A stretch of 64,000 nucleotides of DNA from Fomitopsis serialis (Eukaryota; Basidiomycota; Agaricomycetes; Polyporales; Fomitopsidaceae). The stretch is from NCBI RefSeq assembly GCF_022376445.1, contig NW_025955019.1, positions 124,001 to 188,000 of the forward strand. The letters are read 5' to 3'. The notes under the pieces are model-generated. The model saw only the letters and a program-made list of their open reading frames with translations, had not been told where the DNA came from and ran no database searches. Of the stretch, positions 1-12,315 are shown in pieces. The number at the start of each line of letters is the position of its first letter. Within the stretch, counting starts at the first letter, position 1. The translations under genes and the position numbers were made by a program.

Positions 1-65
1 CACAACATCAATCCAGCAAAACTGTCTGCGCTGACAGTGTCACGGAGGCGACTTCAAGGAATCAT

Positions 66-125
66 TGAGGTGTGCAGCGTTGATCATCTCGCAGTTGAGG
101 TGTGCAGCGTTGATCATCTCGCAGT
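66..125. repeat. Perfect tandem duplication, 2 x 30 bp
   Basis: Positions 66-95 and 96-125 are identical 30-base units that begin TGAGGTGTGC and end TCTCGCAGT. There are only two copies, followed directly by unrelated sequence. Nothing else in 1-515 reads as a gene; this stretch is the upstream region of the BTB gene that starts at 516. Confidence 0.9.
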
Positions 126-515
126 CCCGAATGTTGTTATGTTGATACTCAGGGCACCGCCGTGCGGCGGCACGGTGATGCTGCTTGCTGTACGCAATGA
201 TCCGACCTCTATGTCGGCGCTGTCTGTATATATACTGAGACAGGTCATGGCCGCTGTATAGCTGGGAAATTTGACAGAGCGGCTTTGAGGCTCGGTGCCG
301 GCTGGTCTCCCGCTTTTTGCTGTCGTGCGACTCACGTCTGAAGTCCCAAACTCCTTCACTGCGCCGTGGAGCCTCACGCGCACGTCAGAAGTGTTTTCCT
401 TGGCCGCAACATCGAGGTGAGTGCACTTATCGGCTCTGATGCTTCGTTTTTCCGTGCTGATAGGACGATCACAAGTATCGGTCACTTACGGTAGCCTTAC
501 CTAGAATTTTGCTCC

Positions 516-2661
516 ATGGCACCCAAGCTGCTAACATCGGAGACCCTCAAAGCTGGGGTGCTATCCTCTATGGCACAGAAAATCAAGGTCGCTAAAGGCA
601 ACATTGCGTTGCCGCCCTTCAGCAATCTTCGCGGTGATGCGGACGTCATATTGCGGACCTCGGATAAAAACGACTTCTACGTCCACAAGTCGATTTTAGG
701 CATCGCGTCTTCAGTATTCATAGACATGTACGCAGTCCAAGCCCCTGTACCTCAGCCAACGACTGCCGATACCAAGCACCGTGGAGGGTCCATAGGCCAC
801 GCGAACCCGGTGTTGCCCGTCATCACGGTCGATGAAGACAGCCAGACCATCAACCACCTATTACGCGTCATATACCCTGTTCATCCTCCCGACATCGCCA
901 ACGCGTTGGCCGTCGTCCCGATCTTACAGGCAGCACAGAAGTATAAACTCTCCCCAGTCACCCTCGCTGTGGAGAAGGCGCTTACATCTCTGTCACATGC
1001 AAAGCGAGGTTCTGAGCACTTACGCTGTGGCGTGTCGCTTCCATCTCTACAAAGCAAAAGAGGTGGCGAGTGTTGCATTTAGTGCCAGCCTGCCGACAAG
1101 AGCCGAAGACGGAAGTGGCATTTACTGGCGTCGCATCCATCGCATCGATGAATTCGTCCCTGCGATGCTGACGATACCTGCCCGGGCATACTACAATATA
1201 CTCGTGAGGTACCAGGCATCGAAAACAGGATGCGACGCAGAGCAAGGCTTCTCGGTCTTCATGTCGTTCATAATGTCAATGGACCATCCTCCACAGCCTT
1301 CCCCAGTCGACCAGCGTCCACAGTGTCCACAGCCTTCTCCGATATTCGCCCCACTTCCACCGCCGCCCTTCGACCACCGCGCCCCTCGCACATTCACTCC
1401 TGATCACCGCCTTATACCCACCCAGGGTACCAATGGCCAAGAAATATGCCTAATACGATCTGTAGACGGCACCGACTTCCACTTGAACGCCTACATCATC
1501 TCCTTTGCATCCCCTGTAATTGCCGACATGCTGACCGCAGCGACTGCGTCGAGTAACTCGGACGGTGGGCAAGCAGTCGCTGGCACCGCCGGTCTGCGCC
1601 GCGTTGATCTACCGGAATGGAGTGATACTCTGTCCGATTTACTCCAGTTATGCCACCCTTTGCCGAACCCGGAGGTGAAGACGTTCAGACTGCGCACTCT
1701 CCTGCACGCTGCACTGAAATACAAGGTCCAACATGCCATCGCATTCGTCAAAGAAGTCTACGTACAGATGGCAGAGCAAAAGCCACTCCACGTCTACTTT
1801 ATTGCAACGAGTCATGACTGGCAGGACGTCGTTAAGCTGGCCGCCATATACTCCGTCTACGGGACGGTATGGCCGAAGATGGACGAGCTGTACGGAGAGA
1901 TAGGCACATTGCTGGACGAATTGCCTGCGTCGGCATATCGCCGTTTGCTGGTCTATTGTCAAAAATGCCGCAACCTCATACTTGCCTCTCGCGCATCATC
2001 GCCGAAGGGAGCGGAGGCGCCATATTGGAGCGATGTCGAGGGGACCCAATGGGCGAGCGACGAGGAGTCCAAAGTCTGGCGGGCTCTTCACACAAAAGCC
2101 TTCGAAAAGGCAATGTCGGGACAAGCTGAGGCCAACGTGGACGCTGAAGAAGTAGATCTTACTGCCTTGCCAACAGGCAAGGATCCCCGTGACGGCGCGA
2201 CGGTGACCAGGAGCGGGAACACCACTGTGAGGTGCAGCCACCGAGAGATCATGCACGTAGTAGAGAAACTGATGAAGGTGAGTGCGTAGCGTGAATCTTC
2301 GTTATATGTGGACTCAAGCGCGTCGCATGTATAGGTCCGCTGTGAACGCGCCTTCGCATGCTCGGATAGGGCGATCGGGGACGAGTTAGCCGGAAGGCTC
2401 GAGGACGTGTTGACTGCTAGCGGGGTCAGCGACCTCTCCATATCTGCTCCACCAAATTTTATACGACACCCGACTCGTGTGCTGATTGCATTCATGTTAC
2501 AGGATGAGCTAGCTTCGCCGACGGTTCAATTGATCAACTTCACTTGCATGCACAATCGTCTGCGAGTATTTGATCAGCAGCAGAGAATCAACCTTCATCC
2601 CAAGATTGGTACGCAGTCATGGCCCGAACCTCGGTCATATTGCTTACAGACTACAGTATGA
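516..2661 (+). CDS. Double-BTB/POZ domain protein, copy A (one frame change)
   Basis: This is one of seven family members in the window. It has two BTB/POZ modules. The first contains DADVILRTSDKNDFYVHKS (frame starting at 516) and the second contains RSVDGTDFHLNAYIISFAS, each followed by a helical segment of the LHAALKYKVQHAIAF type. BTB proteins usually dimerise and many act as CUL3 adaptors; a role here is inference. The start at 516 gives the same N-terminal layout as the paralogues. The frame moves by +1 near 989: the upstream frame ends in ALTSLSHAK and the paralogue-like sequence SEVLSTYAVACRF continues in the next frame. This implies one gained base (or two lost), either an assembly error or a lesion. 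The main exon ends at 2277 (LMK, then GTGAGT), the intron is 2278-2334, and a last exon opens with VRC and could run to the stop at 2661. That last exon is uncertain. Confidence 0.75.
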
Positions 2662-3222
2662 GCAGTCCTGGGTCGACGACTCTTGAGGAACGCATGGTAT
2701 GAGTTCCCCTTCCGTACTTTTGGAACTCGACTCCTGCCAGTGCCTTTGGAACCGAACGATACCAGATCTATGTCGTGCATGAGCTTATACGCTGAGACTA
2801 CGGAGTGCACGTAGTCATACAGAATATGTGGTGAGTAAAATGAAACCGGAGGAGGCATTAATGAACCGGCCTCCTCGAGCCGGACGAGGCACCCGAGGCA
2901 GTCGGCGACGATCGCGCTTGCCGAGATAAACACGTGTTAGTGGTTCGGTCTGCAGTGTCCCCCAACGATTTGCGCAATATATATTTCCGCCACCGAGCAT
3001 GTCTGCATTTCCTCGCCTACTGCTTGTTCACCGCCCTCGTGTCCTCCAGAGAGAGACTAGCGAGAGGGATAGTCCGCGAAGAGGCCAACGTGGAAGCTTG
3101 TATCGCAGCTAGCGGTTGGACGCGCTGATTATCGCCGGGCTCGGAACGTTCCACTGACACCAAAACTGACACTGTACGTACGCCGTTAGTGCGTCTGTTG
3201 CCTCAGGCTGTACTTGTCAAAC
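2662..3222. other. Intergenic, no gene seen
   Basis: About 560 bases between the convergent side of BTB copy A and the thioesterase-like gene. No long conserved frame, no recognisable RNA gene and no repeat was seen. Confidence 0.5.
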
Positions 3223-4757
3223 ATGGCTCACCACCAGGGCTCGAATTTCCTATCTAGTCGTGGACGCCAGTCGGCCGTCAGACATATATCAACAGTCATG
3301 TTTGGGGACGGCCTCAAGGACTCCATCATGGACTCTGTTCGAAGCCTCGCGCGTCTGCCGACTCTCCGCCTCTCCGCAGGGTCTCTCAGCTTCAGCTTCC
3401 TCAAATATATTGTAGTCTTCCTGTTCTTAGCCAATGCTCGTTCATGGCCGCTGTCATGGCACTGTGAGTAGTGTAAATCATGCTGGACGCTTCCTGCTAA
3501 CATCCGCTTATCCTTCAAGTCAGGGTGTTTAAGCCCGCCCTGGCTATGCGTCTGCGATGGTACATGCTGCAGTTTCGTCTCTTGCTCAAGCCGACGCACG
3601 CCAAGCGAGGGCGAAGGCGAAGTGGTTGGAGGAGCTATGTCCGGTCGGTCAGGATCCGCTCGAGTTTGTACACACATGGAAGAGCTGGGCCTGTGAGTGC
3701 ATCCGCTATCAACAATTACGCAGCTTGTTCAATCCGTGGCCTGTGCTCCAGCACCGGACGACTCCGACTTCAACCTCCATCTCAGTAACTCATGTTATGC
3801 CAAGGTGCGCTCTCCCGAACGCAGTGCCGTCTACTGTAACCCACACATCCAACAGAGTCTGGATTGCGTCCGGCTGGGAGCCGCGCTGAAGTGCTTTCCG
3901 ACGCTCTTTCGAGCAGACGGCTGGATGGCGCTGGGTGGTACGTCCTCGCCACTGCGCTCTGACGACTCGCATATCTGACACCGATATCCAGCGACGCACT
4001 ACAATTTCCTGCGCGAGATCCCTATCTTCTCTCCCTACGAAGTGCGCGCGCGGATCGCAGGCTGGGATAACAAGTGGGTGTACATCGTCGCGCGGTACGT
4101 CACGCACCCGCGCAAGAAGTCGAAGAAGGCGCAGAAGGTGCTCCCCGCAAACGGCACCCCGACGGGCGAGATCACGCCGTCCGCGACGCCTCCAACAGAC
4201 AGCAACGGCAATGCGCACACAGGCGGCGCGCCCTACCCCGTCCTGCACACGCCCGCGGACCCCATCGACTCCGAGACCAAGTCCGCCTCGCGAGCCCGAC
4301 GAACGCCAGCGCGAATGACTCCGGCTCCGGCTCCGGCTCCCCCGACGGGGACGCGCACGTGGTCGCAGAGGCGCTCACACGCGCGAGCACGGTGCACGTC
4401 GAGCCCGACGGGGCGACGCTCAACTGCGTGATCGTGAACGCGCTCTGCTTCAAGATCGGCCGCATCACAATCCCGCCCGCGCTCGCGCTCGCGGTCGAGG
4501 GCTTCTGCACCCCCGGGGAGGTGCAGTACTCCCCGAGCAGCCCGCCCCCGTTCTGGGCCGAGGTGCAGAAGCTGAGGGGCGAGGACCCGACGGACTTGCG
4601 CAAGCTGCAGAAGTTGTATGCGGGCGGGTGGCGCGACGTGCCGGAGGATCAGCGGTGGTGGGAGAAGGCGCTGGAGGGGCTTGAGGAGCGGAGGAAGGTA
4701 GGAATGGAGGTTGTGGGTGCACTGAGAAGGGGGATGGAGGGCGTGAGGAGCTTGTGA
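3223..4757 (+). CDS. HotDog-fold thioesterase-like protein (4HBT_2/THEM6 type)
   Basis: The layout matches fungal THEM6-like thioesterase-superfamily proteins. A hydrophobic anchor (FLKYIVVFLFLANARSWPL) is followed by a basic region (MRLRWYMLQFRLLLKP), then SPDDSDFNLHLSNSCYAK and GWMALGATHYNFLREIP, where the HotDog core lies, and finally a C-terminal strand segment NALCFKIGRITIPPALALA. Substrate is unknown. Splice sites fit well: donor after WPLSWH, acceptor before FRVFKP, and introns after WKSWA, after CYAK and after WMALG. The start at 3223 is the ATG just inside the open frame. Two one-base frame changes are needed: near 3591 (LLLKP to DARQARAKAKW, one C short) and near 4290 in a low-complexity linker. 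The insert at about 4150-4400 is proline/serine rich. Confidence 0.75.
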
Positions 4758-5689
4758 GCAGGGAACGGGGGATAGACATAGAATGAGTTCGTGGTCGCGT
4801 CCGACATAGAGTAATACCGCTACAAGTGCGTATATTGTGAAGTTAGGAACAGCTGTTTGGTAGAATGACTTTGGTCCTAATGTATTCGTAATATCAGGTT
4901 CCATCGCAATGTAGAAAACGGTCAGATGGCTCTGATGCTTGAAATTACAGTGGCCGCCCTTCGCAGTTGTCCACAACTTGCAGTACGCCAACCTAGTCTC
5001 CTCACCGATGCACCGCTGCAGCCGTCGGTCATCGTACGCAGCACTGGCAGGTTTCCCCATCACGTCGAACATGCCATAAGACTCCTGCTTGAGACTCACT
5101 CGACCCCAGTTGACCGGCTTACAAACTCCAGAGATGCTGTCGTTCATCGTGCGTTTCCTAGACGAAGATTCGACACGGCGACCAACCGCGCGACTCAATC
5201 CGTAGCGACGTTACATAACGTCGCACAGGAATCGGGAGGGTACGACTCGCCTATCCTTAGTATGTTTGCGATGTCTATGACACTCTGTCTCGGCGTGTGT
5301 TACGCACCTACATTACAGTGTACTACTCCTTCAAATCCCAAGTATCTTCAGCGTACCGTCACGCCCATACGACCTAGACGCCAACATGCTCAAGGGTCAG
5401 TGGTTTTGGGCGAAGTGCAAGGCGGATCACGACACACCTCGATTGTGCAACAAAACGCTGAAGGGCGTGTGGCCAGGCTCTTGGGACAGAGCAAGCGGCA
5501 AGGTACGAGATACCCTCACTAGCAGCGGCTCGGAAAGTCGCACCTTCGATATCGATCCTCGTGGTTTATCGCCAGCGCATCGCAATGCGGCGACTAGCAA
5601 TACCTACGTAATGAGATGCTCCCAGAACCCATCGTGTGGTTAGCTTCGCGCAGAAGAAGCTGAACGTTAGCCAGGAGGTATACCCTTGG
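4758..5689. other. Intergenic, no gene seen
   Basis: Open frames exist on both strands (for example plus 4926-5522), but none shows domain-like sequence, splice-site structure or similarity to other genes in the window. The GC-rich minus-strand frame over 4233-5198 is antisense to the thioesterase-like gene and is not coding. Confidence 0.45.
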
Positions 5690-7809
5690 TTACACGTATT
5701 CAGAAGTAGGAGGCTTCGGCGACCATCCTAACTTGGGTTTGGACGATTCCCGCCTGGGCTGCACGCTGCTAGAACTCACGTCCGTACTTATATTACGACA
5801 ATCGATACACAGGAGTCTGATACTAAGCGATCGTACGTTGTCAGCTTTACTCGCACTTCCAACTGCACAGAGCCTCACCTCTATGTTTAGCCTACTTGAC
5901 GCGCATTCCGTCTGTCATAGTTTAATCTACGAATCATTGGGGACACATCGCACCAGAAATCAACCAGAACACTCACCTTCATCAACGCATTTGCGATTCT
6001 CCTGAGCTCCTGATGAATTGCGCTCGGCTCAGAACTGGCGTCAGGAGCCTGGACTGAGTCTGGACTAACCCGTGGAGTACGACCGACGCCTTGCACGATG
6101 ATTGAGCTCGGAAGATACGCTTCGATGTTCATGGCCTCCAGAGGATCATCGTCGGCGCCGCCAGTCTGGGACAGAGAGCTGACACGAACATGCAAGGCTT
6201 CCCAGAACGGAGCTTCTTCAGGGCAGTCCAACCAGCTAGACTTGCTCCAGTAGGCCGAATGCATAGTAGGCGGAGTTGGCTGTGCATCCGTCGCTTCGCA
6301 AGACTCACCAGGATTCCCTCCAGATAGAATGACGTCTCGGCATTTCCTGCGATACACTAGGAAGCGGCGGTACGCTGCGGCAGACGCGAACTCCATCTGC
6401 GGGTCGTATTGGTCCGACGTGTTGTACACTGCACGCAAGGCAGCACCTCTCGCTTCCTCTTCCCAGTTGAAACGCGTTGCGAGCAGGTATAGTCGCATGG
6501 GAGAAGCGTCCGCGGCTTCGAGGCAGGCTCGTTTGGCGAAAGCGATCGCTCGAGGGACCTCGTATTTCTTCGCGGCCTCCAACAGGGAGAGAGCGTCCCG
6601 CAGTCTGACGTCTGGCGGATCGGACTTGCAGAACTCGGGATCAGGCATAGGGTACGACAGCTGGAAGAGTTTCGATAGAGTCCGGCCATCTTCGGGGAAC
6701 CGATGCGTCCTTCCGGTGGCAGGATGGACTTCAGGAGTTTCGGATGCGCCAGACGCCGTAGCCGGAGAAGACAGGAGCAACTTGGCGAACGCTGGCGACG
6801 CAAAGACAAGCAGAGCACGATCCAAGTGAAACACAGAGTCGTCCGACGAGCTGACAACAGTACACGCATGGATAGCGTCATTGAAAGGATGCACCAGTCG
6901 TCCAAGATCCACCTTAGCCTCGTCAAGTTTCTCTGAGGGAGGAGAGCCCGAAAATATGCGTTTGGCGGCGGCCCTTGCATCTTTCATTGACGTCAATGGC
7001 GTCGTAGTCGAGTGATACTCCAGAAGTCGGTAATATACGGCAGCAGGAATATCATCCATCTTTGGGGAATACTCGTCGGGTGAATGGGCCCGCAATGTAT
7101 CATTGTCGGCAGGCGTGTCCTCCCAACCAGTGAATAACCAGACGGCGTAGGCTCCTAGTTCTTCCTGATCTAGTGTATATGCGATGGCGAAGACTTCCAA
7201 GGGATCCGAGTATGCACAGAGTGATAGTTTTCGAGTCATACGTGCAGCGACGACCGGCATCTGGTACTTGAGTGCTGCACTGAGGACAGGCACCGCTATT
7301 GAAATACCGGTACGTGTCGGCGACACGTACGGGCTATTGACCGGGTAACACAAGCGCAGGAGTAGTTCCAGAGTTTTGCTGTCCTCCGTGACCGGAACGA
7401 TGGGTATTTCAGCGCATGTAGCCTGCGGCCCTGTGGCGGGCCCCGGAGCGACCGTTGGTTGAGGTAAAGAGAACATTTCGGCGAAGAACACGGAAGCAAC
7501 ACGCAGGATGGCCTTGTGCAGGTAGAAGTGCGTACCGTCCGCGGCCCGCAAAACGATATCGGCATCCGAGTACGCGTTGTCGAAGGGATACCGCGCAGTT
7601 TCGCGAACTGTGTCGCTTTCTAGCGAGGGAGGAGGGAGGGTCCATCTATATTGACTCGGATCCACCGACAGGCAACATGCACGGACGCCATCGGCGTCTT
7701 GATAATGACCAAAACTAGAGAAACTAGAGATGCCAGAGAGCGACAGGGCCAGAGTGTCCGTCGTTGCAGGCCCCTCCCAGTCCGAGTCCGAGTCTGACTC
7801 CGTGTCCAT
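5690..7809 (-). CDS. Double-BTB/POZ domain protein, copy B (intact reference copy)
   Basis: This is the cleanest member of the family: one uninterrupted 640-codon frame (7809 to 5887) starting MDTESDSDSDWEG. Residues about 75-190 form BTB1 (PFDNAYSDADIVLRAADG, then FYLHKAILRVASVFFAEMF, then LLLRLCYPV). Residues about 315-430 form BTB2 (HPFNDAIHACTVVSSSDD, then LFQLSYPMPDPE). Each is followed by a helical segment such as LLEAAKKYEVPRAIAFAKR, and a tail motif YWSKSSWLDCPEEAPFW follows. The N-terminal 70 residues are acidic and serine rich. The main exon ends at 5977 (ALMK, then GTGAGT); an intron 5879-5976 and a last exon 5690-5878 opening VRL are proposed from the shared splice position. No MATH, Kelch or transmembrane part is seen. 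A role as a ubiquitin-ligase adaptor or transcription cofactor is inference only. Confidence 0.85.
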
Positions 7810-8435
7810 GCTAGTAGGTCTTGCATGTCATTACTCTTCTCGCGTGTAAATGACATTGGCTGGCTCACCTGGTCCGTAGCATTGATCTTACCCGACGACG
7901 GGAACAGGCCGTGGCAAGGTGATGAACTGAGCCTGAATACCGAGGTAACTGGTAAGTACCGAGGTCCCTGCCAGCAAGCGCTGTGGCCGGTGCGCCTGCC
8001 TGTATCGGAGTTTGAACTTCACAGGTGGCTACAGGCACTTTGGCGGCATGTCTTCTCAAGTCAAATGCCAACGCCCTCTGCTACTAGTACTAACGTTTGC
8101 CCCCGACGCTCAAATTCATCGAGGAGATATTCATACTTATCTGGCATCATGCGCCCATCATCCCGACCACCAAGGAGGTCGTAATCACTCTCTAGGGAGA
8201 CGAGGGAGACGAGGGATATGAATCTATATATGTTGGCACGGTATGCTAAGCCTGCATAGGGCCATTGAGAAGACTGATGATGCTGCTCACATCACACAAA
8301 ACTTATATACTCTCGTTGAGTAGTAAGGCCTACGCAACACATTGTCATCGTCGCTGCGTCAATGAGCGTGCATACTTATACTCTCAGTTCAGGCGCGAGT
8401 ACTCGATGCCGCCGCACCAGGCGCACCTCGATCTA
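7810..8435. other. Intergenic between divergent genes
   Basis: Upstream region shared by BTB copy B (minus) and the proline-rich gene (plus). A nine-base unit GAGACGAGG is repeated in tandem near 8199-8217. No gene is supported. Confidence 0.4.
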
Positions 8436-9330
8436 TGCAAGACTTGAAGAATTCACGGCGCAGGATACCAAACGCCTTCAACGACACTTCGCGGATGTAT
8501 GCCCATTCGCCCGTCCACACTAGCATGAACAGCGGTATGCTGCCTCCGACCCTGTTCGGCTCATCCGTACGTACACTGTATTCGGCGGCCAACCGTTTCC
8601 TGAGGAAGCAGAAGCGGAAAGTAAGATCCGGACGCGACGAGGAAGATGGCGGAGAGGAGCATCCCAAGGTACGTGACGATGGCATCCGCAGCCGCGAGCC
8701 TGTCTAAGCTGCGTATAGTTCAGGGAGACGATATGTACAGACGACAGCGACTGCCGCCCACCCCAAACCGGAACCGTATGCGCCCGCAAGCCCCGGCAGT
8801 ACGCAGCTCGGCCTCGATCTGCGACTCCCACCTCGAGCAACGACGAACGGGAACAGCGAAACTATCACCCCGCGGTACGTTCCTCGCTCAAAGGGCGCGC
8901 TCATCGAAAGAACTCAACCCGCCTCAGAGCGAGCTCGCGAAACGGTCACGATCAAATTCCGCCCGGCCTGCCCACAAACCACTTATCCGGCTCGACAGCC
9001 TCCGACACCAGTGCTCGCTTCCCGGAGCCAGTGAGCGCGCCCCGCAGGCCCGTGCCACCACCGCCGCACGACCCACTCGCACCCGCACACAGGCACGGCG
9101 ACGGGTTCGCTGCCGTCCTCCGCTCCCTCCGCTCCCTGACGCCGTCCCTGGAGCACCTCGCTGTGCAGCTCCGGGCGGCGGGCATCAAGGACGCGGAGCG
9201 GCTGCGCGTGGTGGCGTCGTGGGAGAGGCGGAGGAAGTGGCTTGTGGGCACTCTGCGGATGAACCCGTTCGGGGAGGAAGTGCTGAAGATCGGGTTGGAC
9301 GAGGTGCGGCGTGGGGCGAGGAACGTGTGA
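8436..9330 (+). CDS. Unrecognised proline-rich protein with a C-terminal helical domain
   Basis: I do not recognise the product. The best supported part is the last exon: a proline/serine-rich linker (PEPVSAPRRPVPPPPHDP) leading into a helical region (SLEHLAVQLRAAGIKDAERL, WERRRKWLVGTLRMNPFGEE) that resembles a SAM-like bundle, and a clear stop at 9330. Upstream coding-like sequence includes AHPKPEPYAPASPG and GALIERTQPASERARETV; the two parts join only if one base is missing near 8970. Splice candidates are GTACGT near 8568 and CAG near 8722. The 5' end is uncertain; a region near 8445-8515 reads well in one frame (EEFTAQDTKRLQRHFADV) and may belong to the first exon. Disordered regulatory protein is as far as the sequence goes. 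Confidence 0.5.
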
Positions 9331-9750
9331 GGGGGCGGGAGCGGTGGCGGGGCTTGTTGGTCGTTCATACATTCAAGATCCTTTTTCATCAACGTCGAGC
9401 ATCTATATAACACATAGTCGTCGCCAAACCCATGCAGATCTCTCGCAACAATAGTATCAGTAACCGTTCGTATTCCTATATGCTAAGTTACACATTGGGG
9501 AATCGTTCGACGGTAGAATTGCTGGTCTTCGGAATATCGTCAGGTATATACAGATTTCTATGGGAAGGGTGATGATTAGACTAGGCACTACATAGAGCAG
9601 ACACAAGATGAGAGCGATGTACACAGCGATGCAAGGAGGTAGCATTAAACGATAACAGGCGGGACAACATAGACGATTGATTGCTTTTGCGGCATTACGA
9701 AACCCCAAACCACGATTGTTCCAATTCCGGTCGTCACGGGAGCGTCACGA
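9331..9750. other. Intergenic between convergent genes
   Basis: This is the 3' region between the proline-rich gene and the minus-strand gene at 9751. It is AT-richer than its surroundings. No gene or repeat was seen. Confidence 0.4.
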
Positions 9751-11021
9751 TCACCCAGAGACGTTCATATCCCGCGCGCACATGCGATGCTCGATCGTCA
9801 CATCCACAGTGCCTGCATCGGCGGTGAACGTGTCGTTGTCGTCTCCGTCGCGGAAGACGACGCTCGCACTGACGAGCGAGCGCGCTACATCCCGCCCCTT
9901 GAAGATCCACATAGGGACCGGCACCCAGAACCGCAGCGCCCAGCCACCACCGAGACCAGTGCCGGGGACACTCGGCGCGATCCACTCCCAAGAGACGTCC
10001 TTGTATATGCCATTCGTGGGTCCATGTTTTGAAGGACTTCAGGGCGCCCCAGCAGGGGTGCCACGCCCCCACGGAAGGACGTCGCGTAGATGGTGTCGTC
10101 CGCCATGCTGGGGACGCGTTGGCAGGAATCGACGGTGTGCCAGTCGATGGATATGGAGTCGACGGACGACAGAGGAAAGTCGGTAGTTTGAGCTTTCGCG
10201 TCCTTGACGTAGAGCAGGCCTTCAAGAGCGTACGTCTGGCTGTTGACGAATGCGGACGATCAGTATTTGCGCAAGTACAAGTATGAGACGCCACGTACTT
10301 CAAGTCCACATCCCACATCACGATGTGTTTGGTCTTCATCCTGATCGACACCTCGAACCGTTGATGGAGCCTCACGCCCCCAAAGGCCGAGGGGCCGATC
10401 AAGTTTAGGCTTTTGGCGGCCTCCTCTTCGGCCGCGATGAGGTCGACAATGCTCGTGTCTCGAGCCCTGGTCGGCAGCCGAGCCATCGGGCGATTAGGCA
10501 CCATCCAAGTAGTCAGGCCGTCCTCCTTATAGGTAGGGATTGGAGTGCTACCCTCTATGCAGTTAAACTCGTCCAATGCATCCGAACCACCATTGTCGTG
10601 GCTGCCCCAGTTGTCCCCATCGAACCGTATATTCCTCATGGCATTGCACCTCTTGAAGACCCTCTTGCGCTTCACGGGAACGGGGCTAGGCTCCGTGCAC
10701 ATCCGCTTGCGTCCTTTGCTAGCGGTGAGAGTGTCTGGCCCGTTTCCACGGAACATAGCGACGGACTCTCTGGAGTCGCAGCGCGGGCGGATAGAATCGA
10801 CGCGCTCGCGATCGTCCTTCTCGTCGTCTGAAAGAAGCCAGTCGTCGTCGTCATCGTCGCCTTGCCAGGCAGGACTCGTGCGCAGAGGGGGGATACACCG
10901 GCAACATCGGGCGACGCGAGGTCGAGATTCAGCGGATCTTGCAGGGTCTGTTTGATGGCGTGCGCTGACGGCAGGCTGTGTAGAGCTGAGGGGGGGAGAA
11001 TGTCGATAATGGAGAGGGCAT
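9751..11021 (-). CDS. Unassigned protein with acidic N-terminal stretch and W-rich C-terminus
   Basis: I do not recognise a family. The N-terminal part reads SAHAIKQTLQDPLNLDLASP, then a run of six aspartates (DDDDDDWLLSDDEKDD), then a basic patch (VPVKRKRVFKRC), then GPSAFGGVRLHQRFEVSIRM. A well-formed intron (GTACGTGG to CAACAG) separates HIVMWDVDLN from QTYALEGLLYVKDAKAQT. The C-terminal part includes WEWIAPSVPGTGLGGGWALR and WVPVPMWIFKGRDVARSL and ends at the stop at 9751-9753. Two one-base losses are needed: near 10858 before the aspartate run and near 10027 in a T-run (minus strand A-run) before HGPTNGIYKDVSWEW. The start at 11021 is the best ATG but is not certain. Without the frame repair the C-terminal 80 residues would be lost. 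Confidence 0.6.
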
Positions 11022-11737
11022 GGTTTCGACAAGAGGGGAATCGATTGTCGCACAGCTCGTTTCGCAGGGAAATGGGATGGATGAGACGCTTGTCGGGTGA
11101 TATTCACGGAAAAACGAGGAATGATATGATGCCCGTCTGGCCACACCACAGGTCAGGAGTCGCGGTGCTGATCGGCTCGCTGCGATGCGAGTAGTGCAGA
11201 TGGTAGGTCAATGAGATGTGGCTCGAATTGGGGGCGTGGTTCACCAGAGTGTGGCTTCAGCCCGGCCCGGGATACTGCCGTCCAGCCACAGCGCGTTCCA
11301 ATCACATGACCGGTACAACCGCGTGTAAGCGTCTGTAAGGTGCCACACTTGCGCTCGCGACAATCTTCTGCTCCTTTGTACACTCCTGCCACAGCAGATT
11401 AGAGCGAGGACGGCAAGAAAAGCACTCTGCTTGCTTGGCTTCCTGATTCGTCGTGACGTCTTTTTACTCAGTGTTGCTCCAACTTCTCTTGCCATCTACG
11501 AGCAAGTCTTGAACGACAAACTTGCATCACCGATCCTTGCATATTGTTTGACTGATGCACGTAATTCAGCATGCTACACGCATAGATCACACTACATCGC
11601 AAGCCTAGAGGAAATACCTATGAAGGACTGGAGAGCGGGACTCGCCACACGTCTTCATCGCGTCCACAAATGGGAGCGACAGACTGCGACGATGCGGACG
11701 ACGATGGCGACCTGAAAACAGATCATAAAACGACAAT
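11022..11737. other. Intergenic, no gene seen
   Basis: No conserved frame or RNA gene is visible in this 0.7-kb stretch. Confidence 0.4.
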
Positions 11738-12315
11738 ATGCCCGCAAGGTCAGTAGTTGCAGACATGAAGCGTTATATGATTTGTTCTCACTTCTGTCGC
11801 GAGCCAGGTCACGCACAGGACATCTTCGAGGAACTACCGTGCCATCCGGATGATCTCGCCCTCGTGTCCGCGGAACACCCGCGCCCATGGACATCTTGGA
11901 TGAGATGGGCAAGTTGGATGATGAATGTCCGGAAGAGATTGGAGTCGTTGACGTTGATATACATGCGAGGGCATATCGGGAGGTAAGCTTGTGCAGCATT
12001 GATGCCGTGTATCGTATCCATTGCCTGGGTGTGATGGTGCTCACAGACTGAATATCACGGCAGGTAGACGAAGCTGAGGATGGCTTGTCAATGCGTGCGC
12101 CACTCGATCGGTCAATGGATCCTGGGTGACGACGGAGCTCCCGAAACAACCAGCACAATCGATGGCGCCGAAGCTACCACAGGCGTCAGCGTACGGATGA
12201 TCGGAGGTACCGAACCAGGACAAACTCACCATCGAACGAATTCGGGCAGTACCGCGAGTTCTGCCACTCTGAGAAGCATCCCGATTGGGAATACGAACAG
12301 CCACCGTACGGCTAG
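11738..12315 (+). CDS. Possible hypothetical gene or remnant
   Basis: Coding-like stretches are visible but no family is recognised. One reads MDILDEMGKLDDECPEEIG followed by VVDVDIHARAYRE, ending at a GTAAGC donor near 11980. After a CAG acceptor near 12064 the frame continues VDEAEDGLSMRAPLDRSMDP. A final stretch EFGQYREFCHSEKHPDWEYE ends in a stop at 12313. At least one frame change separates the last two parts. The acidic composition and usable splice sites argue for a real or recently lost gene; the lack of any match to other genes in the window keeps this weak. Confidence 0.3.

Noticed and set aside
4233..5198. Long minus-strand open frame
   Set aside because: It is antisense to the GC-rich exon of the thioesterase-like gene and shows only composition-driven Arg/Ala/His-rich sequence.
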